From JAOPZW01 sp963707695 (GTDB lineage Bacteria; Actinomycetota; Thermoleophilia; Solirubrobacterales; Solirubrobacteraceae): a stretch of DNA of 64,000 nt. The position numbers and the translations under genes were made by a program. Each line of letters opens with the position of its first letter. Position 1 is the stretch's first letter. Under the pieces are notes generated by a model. It searched no databases and was not told the origin of the DNA. It was given only the letters and a program-made list of their open reading frames with translations. The stretch is from positions 1-64,000 of the forward strand of contig CAVPQY010000006.1 in assembly GCA_963707695.1 (NCBI GenBank). Direction: 5' to 3'. Below, one piece after another: positions 54,685-64,000 of this stretch.

Positions 54685-54870
54685 TCAGCCCCGGGTGCCG
54701 TCCTCGAGCGCGGCCAGCGTGCGCTGCAGCTGCTCCCACGAGGTCCGCTCCACCTCCTCGTAGTCGCGACCCTCCAGGTCGCGCAGGCTGGCGCGGTAGG
54801 CGTCCCACGCCTCGCGCTCGCGCCCGGCGCGCTCGGGCGCCGGGGTGTGGTGCGGGGCCGATGCGGTCAT
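54685..54870 (-). CDS. Small acidic protein, uncharacterised
   Basis: 61 residues from ATG 54870, with GGAAGGAGG upstream, a strong ribosome-binding site. It is helical and charged (REREAWDAYRASLRDLEGRD, YEEVERTSWEQLQRTL). No family recognised. It is divergent from the exonuclease gene. Confidence 0.65.
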   Translation of the reverse strand: MTASAPHHTPAPERAGREREAWDAYRASLRDLEGRDYEEVERTSWEQLQRTLAALEDGTRG

Positions 54871-54998
54871 TGCGGTGCCTCCTTCCCGAAGCGGTGCACG
54901 ACGCACCGTACTCCGCCCGCCGGTCGGGCCGGGCCGGTGCCGCGGACCCGGCGCAACGGACGTTGCCGTCCGTCCGGAGCGCGCAGGACCCTCCCGAG

Positions 54999-56735
54999 GT
55001 GCTCGACCGCCCGCTGCGGACCGCGGAGTTCCTCGTCGTCGACACCGAGACCAACGGCCTCGCGGGTGACGCGTGCGAGCTCACCGAGGTCGGCGCGGTG
55101 CTCGTCGGGGGCGGGGAGCTCCACGACCGCTGGGAGACGCTGGTCGGCGTGCGCACGCCGCTCTCGCGCGGCATCCAGCGGTTCACCGGGATCACGCAGG
55201 CGATGGTCGACGCCGCCCCGCCGGCCGAGGCGACGCTCCCCGAGCTCGCCGAGCTCCTGGGGGACCGCGTCCTCGTCGCGCACAACGCGTCCTTCGACCG
55301 GCGGGTGCTGCGGCAGGCCTTCGACCGCGCCGGGCTCGGCTGGCCCGACCCGCCCGTGCTGTGCACCGTGGCGCTCGCGCGCCGGCTGCATCCACTGGCG
55401 CGGCAGCGGCGCCTCGCCGCACTGGCCGAGTCGCTCGGCGTCGAGGTCGAGGTGACCCACCGCGCCCTCGCGGACGCCGAGACGTGCGCCCGCGTCCTGT
55501 GCGCGCTGTTCCCGCGGCTGTGCGCGCACGCGGGGACGATCGGCGACGCGCTCGCGCTGCTGCGCTCGACGCGGGGACGGCGCCCGCGCGCGGGCGCCAC
55601 GGACGGCGGCGCGCGCACGCGCGGCGCGCGCCGGCGCCTGCCGGCCCTGGACGGCCTCCCCGACGAGCCCGGTGTCTACCTCGTCCGCAACGCCGAGGGC
55701 CAGGTGCTCTACGTCGGCAAGTCCGTCGCCGTGCGCACCCGCGCGCGGGCGCACTTCCAGCCGTCGGCCACCGAGGGCAGCTGGGTGGCCCAGGCCGAGA
55801 CGGTGGACTACGAGACGACGCGCTCGGAGCTCGGCGCGCTCCTGCTCGAGGGCCGCCTCATCCGCCGCCACCGTCCGCCGGGCAACGTCCGCCGCAAGCA
55901 CGTCGACGGCTACGTGTACCTCCGCTGCCGCCTCGACATCGCGTTCCCCGTCCTGGAGGTCGCCCCGGCGCCCGCACCCGGGCTGGGCGTCAGCGTCGGG
56001 CCGCTGCGCGGCCGCGCGCCGGCGGTGGAGCTGCTCGAGCAGCTCAACTCGCTCTTCGGCCTGCGCCACTGCGGGCGCGCGCTCCCGAGGCGGGACAGCC
56101 CCTCGGCCTACGGCCAGATGGGCCGCTGCCTGTCGCCCTGCCTCGGCGACCTCGACCCGAACCTCTACCGCCGCCGGCTCGACCAGGCGCTCGCGCTCTT
56201 CACCGGCGAGGGCGACGGCGGGGCGGCGCTGCTGGCCCACGTCGATGCCGAGGTGCGCCGGGCCGCCGACCGCCAGCAGTTCGAGCGCGCCGGCTGGCTC
56301 CGGCGCCGCCGCGAGCGCCTGGCCTGGCTGCTCGACGTGCTCGGCGGCGCGGTCGCCGCCACCCACGCGCGGCCGCGGCTCGTGCTGGCGGAGCACCCGC
56401 GCGGCGGGCGCTTCGACGCCCTCTGGCTCGTGGGCGGGCGCGTCGTCGACTGGGTCGGCGTCGATGGGGCGGCCCTGGATCTCGACGACCTCGCGCGCCG
56501 CACCGCGGACGCCCTGCGCCACGACGGGCGCCCCGGCGGCACGGCCTCGCTCACGCCCGACGACGTCGACGAGGCGCGGCTCGTGGCGACGTGGCTGGCC
56601 CGCGGCGAGGGGGCCGGCGTGGCCACGCTGGGCCTGCGCCCGGCGCCGTCACCGGCCCGCCTGGCCGGGTTCCTGTCCCGCGCCGCCGCCGCGGCGCCGC
56701 GGGCGGCGCGCCGCCCGGCGCCGCGCGCCGCCTAG
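54999..56735 (+). CDS. DEDD exonuclease fused to UvrC-type GIY-YIG nuclease
   Basis: About 578 residues. The first 180 hold a DnaQ-like 3'-5' exonuclease: VVDTETNGLAGDACELTEVG (Exo I, D-x-E), LVAHNASFDRRVLRQAFDRA (Exo II) and HRALADAETCARV (Exo III). After a basic linker comes a UvrC-like N-terminal domain: LPDEPGVYLVRNAEGQVLYVGKS (GIY-YIG) and GRCLSPCLGDLDP. The fusion occurs in actinobacteria, where it is thought to act in DNA repair, like Cho. The start is uncertain: GTG 54999 is given, TTG 54963 is possible. It ends in a shared CTAG with ygfZ. Confidence 0.88.
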   Translation: MLDRPLRTAEFLVVDTETNGLAGDACELTEVGAVLVGGGELHDRWETLVGVRTPLSRGIQRFTGITQAMVDAAPPAEATLPELAELLGDRVLVAHNASFDRRVLRQAFDRAGLGWPDPPVLCTVALARRLHPLARQRRLAALAESLGVEVEVTHRALADAETCARVLCALFPRLCAHAGTIGDALALLRSTRGRRPRAGATDGGARTRGARRRLPALDGLPDEPGVYLVRNAEGQVLYVGKSVAVRTRARAHFQPSATEGSWVAQAETVDYETTRSELGALLLEGRLIRRHRPPGNVRRKHVDGYVYLRCRLDIAFPVLEVAPAPAPGLGVSVGPLRGRAPAVELLEQLNSLFGLRHCGRALPRRDSPSAYGQMGRCLSPCLGDLDPNLYRRRLDQALALFTGEGDGGAALLAHVDAEVRRAADRQQFERAGWLRRRRERLAWLLDVLGGAVAATHARPRLVLAEHPRGGRFDALWLVGGRVVDWVGVDGAALDLDDLARRTADALRHDGRPGGTASLTPDDVDEARLVATWLARGEGAGVATLGLRPAPSPARLAGFLSRAAAAAPRAARRPAPRAA

Positions 56736-57667
56736 CGGCCCGGCGGCTCGAAGGGCAGCGCGACGACCTCGGCGGTCGCGCCGCCGTCGCCGGCCGCGAG
56801 GGTCGCGCCCGGCTCGGCCTCGCGACGCACGATCGCCAGGCCGATCGGCCCGAGCCGGCCGGAGACGACGCTGCTCGTCAGCCGGCCGACCTCGCGGTCG
56901 CCGAGGCGCAGCGGCGTGCCGGCCGGCACCGGCGCGCTCAGGCGCAGGCCGCGCAGGTGGCGGTTCGGCTTGCCCCGGTAGTGCAGGCGCGCGACGGTCT
57001 CCTGCCCGACGTAGCACCCCTTCGTGAAGCTCACGGCGCGCTCGTTGAGCCCGGCCTCCTGGGGGATGACGGTGGCGTCGAGGTCGACGCCGTAGCGCGG
57101 GCGCCCGGCCTCCACGCGGGCGACCTCGGCCGCCTCCTCTCCGACCTCCGCGGCCCCGGCCCCCAGCAGCGCCTCCCGCACGGCGCCGGCGTCCTCGGCG
57201 GCGCACAGGACGTCGACGCCGCGATCGGTGGCCACGAGGCGCACGTCTGCGCCGCCGAGCGGCGCGGGGCGGTGGGCGTGCTCGGCCGCCGGCAGCGCAT
57301 CGGCGCCGGTCAGCGCCCGCGCCCCCGGGCCGTCGACGGCGAGCAGGGCCTCCTGGACGGTGCGCTTGACGAGCTCGACGCGCCAGCCCACGAGGGCGCG
57401 GCGCAGGACGTCGAAGACGTCCTGGAGGGCCACGCGCTCGCAGTCGAGCAGGACGCCGTCCTCGGTGCGCAGCAGGCGCAGGTCGGCGAGCATCTTGCCC
57501 TTGTTCGTCAGCAGCGCGGCGTAGCAGCCCTCGCCGGGCGCCAGCGCCTCGACGTCGTTCGTCACCTGCCCGTTGAGGAAGACGGCGGCATCGGGCCCGA
57601 CCAGGCCGAGCTTGCCGCGGTCCGAGCGGTCGGCGAGCGTGGTGGCGACGGTCGCGGACGTGGCCAT
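56732..57667 (-). CDS. ygfZ: Folate-binding YgfZ/GcvT-like protein
   Basis: 311 residues. FLNGQVTNDVEAL, LLTNKGKMLADLRLL and the signature KGCYVGQETVARLHYRGKPN with its reactive cysteine define the YgfZ family. These proteins support repair or assembly of iron-sulfur clusters in a folate-dependent way. Start ATG 57667. Divergent from the DtxR/MntR gene. Confidence 0.92.
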   Translation of the reverse strand: MATSATVATTLADRSDRGKLGLVGPDAAVFLNGQVTNDVEALAPGEGCYAALLTNKGKMLADLRLLRTEDGVLLDCERVALQDVFDVLRRALVGWRVELVKRTVQEALLAVDGPGARALTGADALPAAEHAHRPAPLGGADVRLVATDRGVDVLCAAEDAGAVREALLGAGAAEVGEEAAEVARVEAGRPRYGVDLDATVIPQEAGLNERAVSFTKGCYVGQETVARLHYRGKPNRHLRGLRLSAPVPAGTPLRLGDREVGRLTSSVVSGRLGPIGLAIVRREAEPGATLAAGDGGATAEVVALPFEPPGR

Positions 57668-57770
57668 GGCCCGATGGTAGGACCGCGCGCCGGGCGCTCC
57701 CAGGGCCGCGGCGTCCGGGGTCGGGCAGGGGTCCGCGCGAACCTGGCGCGCAGCCGTGGCACACATGAGG

Positions 57771-57786
57771 TTGAGGCATGCCACAA
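57771..57786. promoter_or_regulatory. Putative MntR/DtxR operator
   Basis: TTGAGGCATGCCACAA, a 16-base near-perfect palindrome, ends 8 bases before the regulator start. A wider GTGGCA/TGCCAC pair (57756-57784) overlaps it. The position suits autorepression of the mntR-mntH operon. Confidence 0.55.
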
Positions 57787-57794
57787 TAGGGGTC

Positions 57795-58459
57795 GTGGCA
57801 TCACGCACCACCACCAGCGCGGTCGAGGACTACGCCAAGGCGATCTACGCGCTCCAGCGCCGGGACGGCGCGGTGTCGACCACCGCGCTGGCCGAGCGCC
57901 TCGGCGTGACGCCGGCCTCCGTGTCCGCGATGGTGAAGAAGCTCGACGGCCTCGGCCTGGCCCGCCACGAGCCCTACCACGGCGTCGTGCTGAGCGGGGC
58001 CGGGCGCCGGGTCGCGCTCGAGGTCCTGCGCCATCACCGGCTGCTCGAGCTCTACCTCTCCGAGTCCCTCGGCATGCCCTGGGACCGGGTGCACGCCGAG
58101 GCCGAGGTCCTCGAGCACGTCATCTCCGAGGAGCTCGAGGCCCTGATCGCCGCGAAGCTCGGCCACCCCACGCACGACCCCCACGGCGACCCGATCCCCG
58201 ACGAGGAGCTCCACATCGACGAGGGCCACACCGTCCCGCTCGGGGCGCTCGAGCGCGGCGCGCGCGGCGTGTTCGTGCGCGTCAGCGACAGCGACCCGGA
58301 GATGCTGCGCTACCTCCGGGAGCGCGACATCACGGTGGGCGAGCCCTTCGAGGTGGTCGACAAGCAGCCCTTCGACGGCCCGGTGTTCGCGCGGTTCGGC
58401 GGCGGGACGCACGCGCTCGGCGGCGCGCTCGCCCGCGCCATGCGCGTCGAGGTGCGCGC

Positions 58460-58463
<4 letters not shown>
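57795..58463 (+). CDS. DtxR/MntR-family metal-dependent repressor
   Basis: 222 residues from GTG 57795. TTALAERLGVTPASVSAMVKKL is the winged helix; EVLRHHRLLELYLSESLGM and HAEAEVLEHVISEELEALI carry the Glu/His ligands (in the metal site) of the dimerisation domain. A C-terminal FeoA/SH3-like domain is present (GVFVRVSDSDPEML). The coupled NRAMP gene makes manganese the likely signal. Confidence 0.92.
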
Positions 58464-59782
<1,319 letters not shown>

Positions 59783-59793
59783 CCTGCCGGGCC

Positions 59794-60162
59794 ATGGCCA
59801 CGGCCCTCGCGGACAGCTTCCAGGAGCTGGTCGACTCGTTCCCCGACGACTGGACCGACCTCGAGCTCGACCTGCGCATCTTCGACGAGACGCGCTACGT
59901 CGACGCGGCGGCCTACCTGACGACGTGCAACCCGCAGCCCTACTCGAAGCACGACTGGCACTGGCGCATCCTCGTCGCCCACCGCTTCGGCCACGCCTCC
60001 GCCGTGCCGGCCGTCCACAGCGCCCTGCGCCTCCTCGACCAGGCCGGCATCGCCGGCGAGCTGGCGCTCCGGGAGCTCCGCACCGGCCGCGCGTCCGTCG
60101 TCCAGACCTGGGGCCGACCGGAGTCCGTGCGCCAGGAGCTCGCGCGGATCTTCCGCCAGTAG
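59794..60162 (+). CDS. Uncharacterised small soluble protein
   Basis: 122 residues from ATG 59794. Mixed alpha/beta with conserved-looking WTDLELDLRIFDETRYVDAA and HRFGHASAVPAVHSALRLLD. No motif or membrane segment is recognised. It lies 11 bases after mntH and 2 bases before the receiver-like gene, so it may be part of that transcription unit. Confidence 0.65.
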   Translation: MATALADSFQELVDSFPDDWTDLELDLRIFDETRYVDAAAYLTTCNPQPYSKHDWHWRILVAHRFGHASAVPAVHSALRLLDQAGIAGELALRELRTGRASVVQTWGRPESVRQELARIFRQ

Positions 60163-60164
60163 CC

Positions 60165-60542
60165 GTGGCCCGCGTCGCCGCGCTCGTGCCCGACCTGCTG
60201 TTCGGGTCCAAGGTCCAGGCTGCGCTCGAGCAGGCCGGCCACGAGGTCGACCTGCTGACCTCGGAGCCCGAGGCCTGGGACGAGGTCGGCGGCATCGACG
60301 TCCTCGTCGTGGACCTCACGACCGACGCGCTCGACGGCGTCGCGCTCGTCGAGACGCTGAAGGTCGGCGGCGAGCTGCACGACGTCCGCACGCTGGGCTT
60401 CTTCGCCCACGTGGAGCCCGAGGTCCGCGAGCGCGCGCTCGCGGCCGGGTTCGACCAGGTCGTGCCCCGCTCGCGCATGGCGCGCGAGGGCGCCGCGCTC
60501 GTCGGCCGCCTCGCCGACGGCGCCGGGCCGGGCGCCGCCTAG
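60165..60542 (+). CDS. Receiver-like domain protein (CheY fold)
   Basis: 125 residues from GTG 60165. IDVLVVDLTTDALDGVALVE supplies the phospho-acceptor-like Asp, and LGFFAHVEPEVRERALAAGFD the alpha4/beta5 region; the usual lysine is replaced (VPRSRM), so it may be a pseudo-receiver. No kinase nearby. It shares CTAG at its stop with the convergent lipoprotein. Confidence 0.7.
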   Translation: MARVAALVPDLLFGSKVQAALEQAGHEVDLLTSEPEAWDEVGGIDVLVVDLTTDALDGVALVETLKVGGELHDVRTLGFFAHVEPEVRERALAAGFDQVVPRSRMAREGAALVGRLADGAGPGAA

Positions 60543-61537
60543 AGCCCGAAGGCGAAGGCGCGGTCGACGTCGGGCGGCTGGTCGACGAGGCCGGCGGCCG
60601 CCTCCCAGTCCGCCCAGCGCCGCAGCGCCGCGCGGTCGAGCGTCCCGGGCGGCCGCCCGTCCGCCGCGAAGACCGGGCTGACGGCGTCGAGCTCGCGTGC
60701 GACCTCGGCGCGGTCGCCGGCGCCGTGCTCGACGAGCGAGGTGACCGCCGACTCGGGGTCGGCGAGCGCCTCCTGGTAGCCGCGGCGGAGGGCCCGGACG
60801 GTCGCGCGGACGGTCGCGCGGCGCTCGTCGAGCATCTCGCGGGTGACGCACAGGACGAGCTCGGGGTACGGCGGCGCCCCGTAGTCCTCGAGCCGGAAGA
60901 CGTGGGCGCGCGGGCGGCGGCGGCGCAGCTGGACGCCCTCGACGTTCCAGAACGCGGTCGCCGCGTCGACGCGGCGACCCAGGAGCGCCGCGACCGCGTC
61001 GAAGCCGATCGTGACCATGCGGACGGACTTCGGGTCGCCCCCGTCGCCGCCGACGACCGCGCGCAGCACCGCCTCGTCGCTGGGCACGCCCGTGACGCCG
61101 ACGCGCCCGCCGGACAGGTCGCGCGGGCGGCGCACGTCCGGCTGCGCCAGGACGGCGGCCAGCGGCCGCTGCACGAGCGCCATGACGGCGACGAGGTCGC
61201 GGCCCTTCGAGCGTGCGAGCGCGAGGTCGTGGAGGTCGAGCACGGCGAGGTCCGCGCGCCCGTTGACCAGGAGCTTGACCGCGTCGGCCGACGACGACGG
61301 CGGCTGGACGCGCAGCGCCACGCCCTCGGCCGCGTCGAAGTCCCGGTCCACGGCGAGCTCGATCCCCGCGTGGACGGCGTTCGGGCGGAAGTCCAGCACG
61401 ACGGTCGCCGGATCGGAGCCACCCACCCGGTCCGGGCCGCCGCCGCGCTCCTCGCCGCCGCACCCCGCGGCGGCGACGAGCAGGACGAGGAGCCCGAGCA
61501 CTGCGGCGGTGCGTCGCCCCTGGGCCCCGACGTCCAC
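60539..61537 (-). CDS. NMT1/THI5-like substrate-binding lipoprotein
   Basis: 332 residues from GTG 61537. The signal ends in lipobox AAAGC near residue 25. The binding fold shows VVLDFRPNAVHAGIELAVDR, VKLLVNGRADLAVLD and GGRVGVTGVPSDEAVL. It is the high-GC counterpart of the two binding proteins in the first 5 kb, but the sequences are distant. No permease or ATPase is adjacent. Ligand might be a thiamine precursor or another small heterocycle. Confidence 0.85.
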   Translation of the reverse strand: MDVGAQGRRTAAVLGLLVLLVAAAGCGGEERGGGPDRVGGSDPATVVLDFRPNAVHAGIELAVDRDFDAAEGVALRVQPPSSSADAVKLLVNGRADLAVLDLHDLALARSKGRDLVAVMALVQRPLAAVLAQPDVRRPRDLSGGRVGVTGVPSDEAVLRAVVGGDGGDPKSVRMVTIGFDAVAALLGRRVDAATAFWNVEGVQLRRRRPRAHVFRLEDYGAPPYPELVLCVTREMLDERRATVRATVRALRRGYQEALADPESAVTSLVEHGAGDRAEVARELDAVSPVFAADGRPPGTLDRAALRRWADWEAAAGLVDQPPDVDRAFAFGL

Positions 61538-61605
61538 CGCAGGCAGGATAGGATCGCGTCCGGTCGGCCGTGGAGCCGGCCGCCCGCAGCACCAAGGAGG
61601 CAGAG

Positions 61606-62412
61606 GTGGAGGACAAGAGCGCGGCCGCCTACGCCGCGGAGTTCGTCGGGACGTTCCTGCTCGTCCTGTTCATCGGGCTCATCCTGTCGTCGAACAACCC
61701 CGCGGGCCTGGGCTTCACCGACTTCGCCGTGATCGGCCTGCTGCACGCCTTCGTCCTGATGATGCTCGTCGCGACGCTCGGCGGCACGTCGGGCGCGCAC
61801 TTCAACCCGGCGATCTCGGTCACGCTCGCCGCGGTGCGGCGCATCTCCTGGGTCGACGCGGCGATCTACATCTTCCTGCAGCTCCTCGGCGCGATCGCCG
61901 CGGCGCTCGTCGTCAAGCTCGTCGTGGCGGCCCCGGCGGACGCGGTGAACTACGGCGCGCCCGCGCTCAACGACAAGTTCGTCAGCACGAAGGCCGCCGG
62001 CTTCTGCTGCGAGCTCCTCGGCACCTTCGCGCTCATGTGGGCGGTCATGGGCGTGGCCGTCAACCCGCGCGCCGACCGCGACTGGGCGCCGTTCGTCATC
62101 GGCGCGACGCTCGGCTTCGCGGTCATGGCCTTCGGGCCGATGACGGGCGGCTCGCTGAACCCGGCGCGCGCCTTCGGGCCCGACCTGGTCAGCGGCGAGT
62201 TCGGCGGGGCCGGCACGTTCCTGTTCGTCTACGTCCTCGGGCCGCTGGTCGGCGCGCTGCTGGCCGGGATCGGCTACACCGCGCTCGTCCTGGCCCCGCG
62301 GGGGCTGTGGATGGAGCGACCGGTCGACAAGCTCGAGCGCTCCCCGGTCGACGCGGTGGCCGAGGAGGCCGCGGAGCTCGGCATCGACGAGGAGCCCGAC
62401 CGCCGGGGCTGA
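61606..62412 (+). CDS. Aquaporin / MIP-family channel
   Basis: 268 residues from GTG 61606, with AAGGAGG five bases upstream. Two NPA motifs at 67-69 (HFNPAIS) and 185-187 (SLNPARAF) and six membrane helices. The ar/R arginine follows the second NPA. Cysteines FCC lie before the fourth helix. It conducts water or small solutes such as glycerol; the type is not decided. Confidence 0.92.
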   Translation: MEDKSAAAYAAEFVGTFLLVLFIGLILSSNNPAGLGFTDFAVIGLLHAFVLMMLVATLGGTSGAHFNPAISVTLAAVRRISWVDAAIYIFLQLLGAIAAALVVKLVVAAPADAVNYGAPALNDKFVSTKAAGFCCELLGTFALMWAVMGVAVNPRADRDWAPFVIGATLGFAVMAFGPMTGGSLNPARAFGPDLVSGEFGGAGTFLFVYVLGPLVGALLAGIGYTALVLAPRGLWMERPVDKLERSPVDAVAEEAAELGIDEEPDRRG

Positions 62413-62460
62413 CCCGACCCGGGGGCGGCGCGCCGGCGGGCCGCCCGTAGACTCCGGTCC

Positions 62461-64000
62461 GTGCGGCGCCGCGTCACGTTCTCGAGGAACTTCACGCTCT
62501 CGCTGTCGCGGACGTGCCAGTGCTTCTGCAAGTACTGCGCGTTCAAGACCCACCAGGCGCACCTCCACGAGCCCGGCGAGGTCCTGGGGCTCCTCGACGG
62601 CGCCGCGAAGCGCAACGTCAAGGAGCTGCTCGTCCTGACCGGCGAGCGGCCGGAGGTCAACGCGACCGTCCGCGAGCGCCTGGGCGCCTGGGGCCACGCG
62701 GACTTCACGTCCTACGTCGTGTGGACGTGCGAGCGCGCGCTGGAGCGCGGGCTGCTGCCGCACACGAACCTCGGCGTCCTCGGCCGCGAGGACCTCGCGC
62801 GGCTGCGGGAGGTCACCGCCTCGCAGGGCCTCATGCTCGAGTCCGTCCGCGACGACCTCGTCGCCCACCAGGGGTCCCCGACGAAGGCCCCGGCCGCGCG
62901 GCTGGCCTGCCTGCGGGCCGCCGGCGAGCTCCGGATCCCCTTCACGAGCGGCATCCTGGCCGGGATCGGCGAGGACCACGCCGACCGGATCGCCGCGCTC
63001 GAGGCACTCGCCGCCGTGCACGCCGAGTTCGGCCACCTGCAGGAGGTCATCCTGCAGAACTTCGTCCCCCACCACTCCTACTACGGCCAGGAGGTCGCCG
63101 ACGTCGCCGACGAGGCCGCGCAGCGGTTCTGGCGCACCGGCCTCCGTGAGCGGGGCGGGCGGGACCCCCTTGACCTGCCGGCCTGGGCCACGGGCGTCTC
63201 GCTCGAGGAGATGGAGGACCTCGTCGTCACCGCGCGCCGGGTCCTGCCGGGCGTGGGGGTGCAGGTGCCGCCGAACCTCGCCGACTGGTGGCCGCAGCTC
63301 GTCGCCGCCGGGGCCACGGACCTGGGCGGGCTGAGCGCCAACGGCGACCACATCTCGCCCGAGCACCCGTTCCCGTCGCCCCACCAGGTCCGCCGGCGGC
63401 TGCAGGGCGACGGCGTCGCGCTGACCGAGCGCCTGTGCGTGTACCCGCAGTACCTCGACGCCGACTGGGTCGCCCAGGGCGTCCTCGACGTCGTGAAGGC
63501 CCGCTACTGGACCTTCATCCCGCGGCGCGGCTCGGGCCGCCAGGAGCCGCCCTTCGCCATCCGCGCCGAGCTGGTCGGCCCCGCCGTCGAGCGCGCCCGC
63601 GACGGCGGCCGGCTCACCGACGAGGAGGTCACGGCGCTGCTCTGCGAGACGCGCCCGGAGGCGATCGAGGCGATCCGCGAGGCCGCCGACGAGCTGCGCG
63701 CCGAGCTCGCGGGCGAGACGGTGACGTTCGTCGTCAACCGCAACATCAACGTCTCGAACGTCTGCGTCGTCGGCTGCGCGTTCTGCGGCTTCGGCCAGGG
63801 CAAGCGCTCGCCCGACGCCTACGAGCACTCCGAGGAGGAGTTCCGCCGCCGCGTCCGCGAGGCCGCGGCCTACGGCGCGACCGAGCTGTGCCTGCAGTCC
63901 GGCATCCACCCGGACTGGGGCCTGGAGGACTACGAGCGCTGGCTGCGCGTCGCCCGCGAGGAGGCCGGGCGCGCCGGGACCGACCTCCACCTCCACGCGT
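62461..64000 (+). CDS. fbiC: FO synthase (CofG-CofH fusion), 3' end cut by window
   Basis: Open frame from GTG 62461 to the window edge (513 codons). The CofG half has the radical SAM site C19-x3-C23-x2-C26 (TCQCFCKYCAF). The start of the CofH half is seen: FVVNRNINVSNVCVVGCAFC with C435-x3-C439-x2-C442. The enzyme makes the 5-deazaflavin FO from tyrosine and the riboflavin precursor, the first committed step of coenzyme F420. Fusion is typical of actinobacteria. Confidence 0.93.
   Translation, partial: MRRRVTFSRNFTLSLSRTCQCFCKYCAFKTHQAHLHEPGEVLGLLDGAAKRNVKELLVLTGERPEVNATVRERLGAWGHADFTSYVVWTCERALERGLLPHTNLGVLGREDLARLREVTASQGLMLESVRDDLVAHQGSPTKAPAARLACLRAAGELRIPFTSGILAGIGEDHADRIAALEALAAVHAEFGHLQEVILQNFVPHHSYYGQEVADVADEAAQRFWRTGLRERGGRDPLDLPAWATGVSLEEMEDLVVTARRVLPGVGVQVPPNLADWWPQLVAAGATDLGGLSANGDHISPEHPFPSPHQVRRRLQGDGVALTERLCVYPQYLDADWVAQGVLDVVKARYWTFIPRRGSGRQEPPFAIRAELVGPAVERARDGGRLTDEEVTALLCETRPEAIEAIREAADELRAELAGETVTFVVNRNINVSNVCVVGCAFCGFGQGKRSPDAYEHSEEEFRRRVREAAAYGATELCLQSGIHPDWGLEDYERWLRVAREEAGRAGTDLHLHA

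Noticed and set aside
54867..56522. 551-codon minus-strand frame opposite the exonuclease fusion
   Set aside because: Composition is that of an antisense frame; the plus-strand protein has full catalytic motifs.

Overview
The window is made of two DNA segments of clearly different origin, joined near base 15,866. Bases 1 to about 15.87 kb have moderate GC (mid-50s percent by eye) with mixed codon use. They carry a catabolic and orphan-transporter gene set: Rieske oxygenase, bicupin, NMT1/THI5-like binding proteins, SDR, luciferase-like flavoenzyme, deoxyhypusine-synthase-like protein, MetE-like protein, hydroxyacid dehydrogenase and amidohydrolase. This style is typical of uncultivated soil lineages such as Binatota, Rokubacteria, Tectomicrobia or relatives; the lineage cannot be fixed from sequence alone. 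The segment ends in two adjacent, frame-broken insertion sequences (IS1182-like and IS110-like).

From about 15.87 kb to the end the DNA is very GC-rich (mid-70s percent by eye), with GTG starts, G/C third positions and 1-4 base gene overlaps. F420 genes, a secreted beta-propeller with an actinobacterial C-terminal Cys motif and the general style suggest Actinomycetota, plausibly Thermoleophilia/Solirubrobacterales. The first gene there, an acyl-CoA synthetase, loses its C-terminus exactly at the junction, and the missing piece is not seen elsewhere in the window. A chimeric contig is the simplest explanation.

The strongest biological theme on the right is the ethylmalonyl-CoA (EMC) pathway for acetyl-CoA assimilation. 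It is spread over about 31 kb: an acyl-CoA dehydrogenase that could be methylsuccinyl-CoA dehydrogenase (18.6 kb), malyl/methylmalyl-CoA lyase (26.7 kb), MaoC-type mesaconyl-CoA hydratase (27.8 kb), MeaB and ethylmalonyl-CoA mutase (40.7-43.7 kb) and crotonyl-CoA carboxylase/reductase (48.2 kb). PEP carboxykinase, a SucCD-like ligase pair and glutamate dehydrogenase lie between them and fit growth on C2 compounds or fatty acids. Other blocks are an orphan CheB-CheR module, molybdenum cofactor genes (mobA, moaA), F420-linked genes (LLM oxidoreductase, PPOX protein, fbiC), an ABC exporter-like pair, a MarR-MFS operon divergent from a phospholipase D protein, a DtxR/MntR-NRAMP manganese operon, a DnaQ/UvrC-like fusion and an aquaporin.

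At least fifteen genes on both sides of the junction carry single-base frameshifts in otherwise well-conserved proteins; one LysR gene has two compensating shifts plus a third. This looks like uncorrected long-read indels rather than decay, so these genes are given as full spans with the break noted. No rRNA, tRNA or CRISPR array was seen. No gap without a gene exceeds 300 bases.
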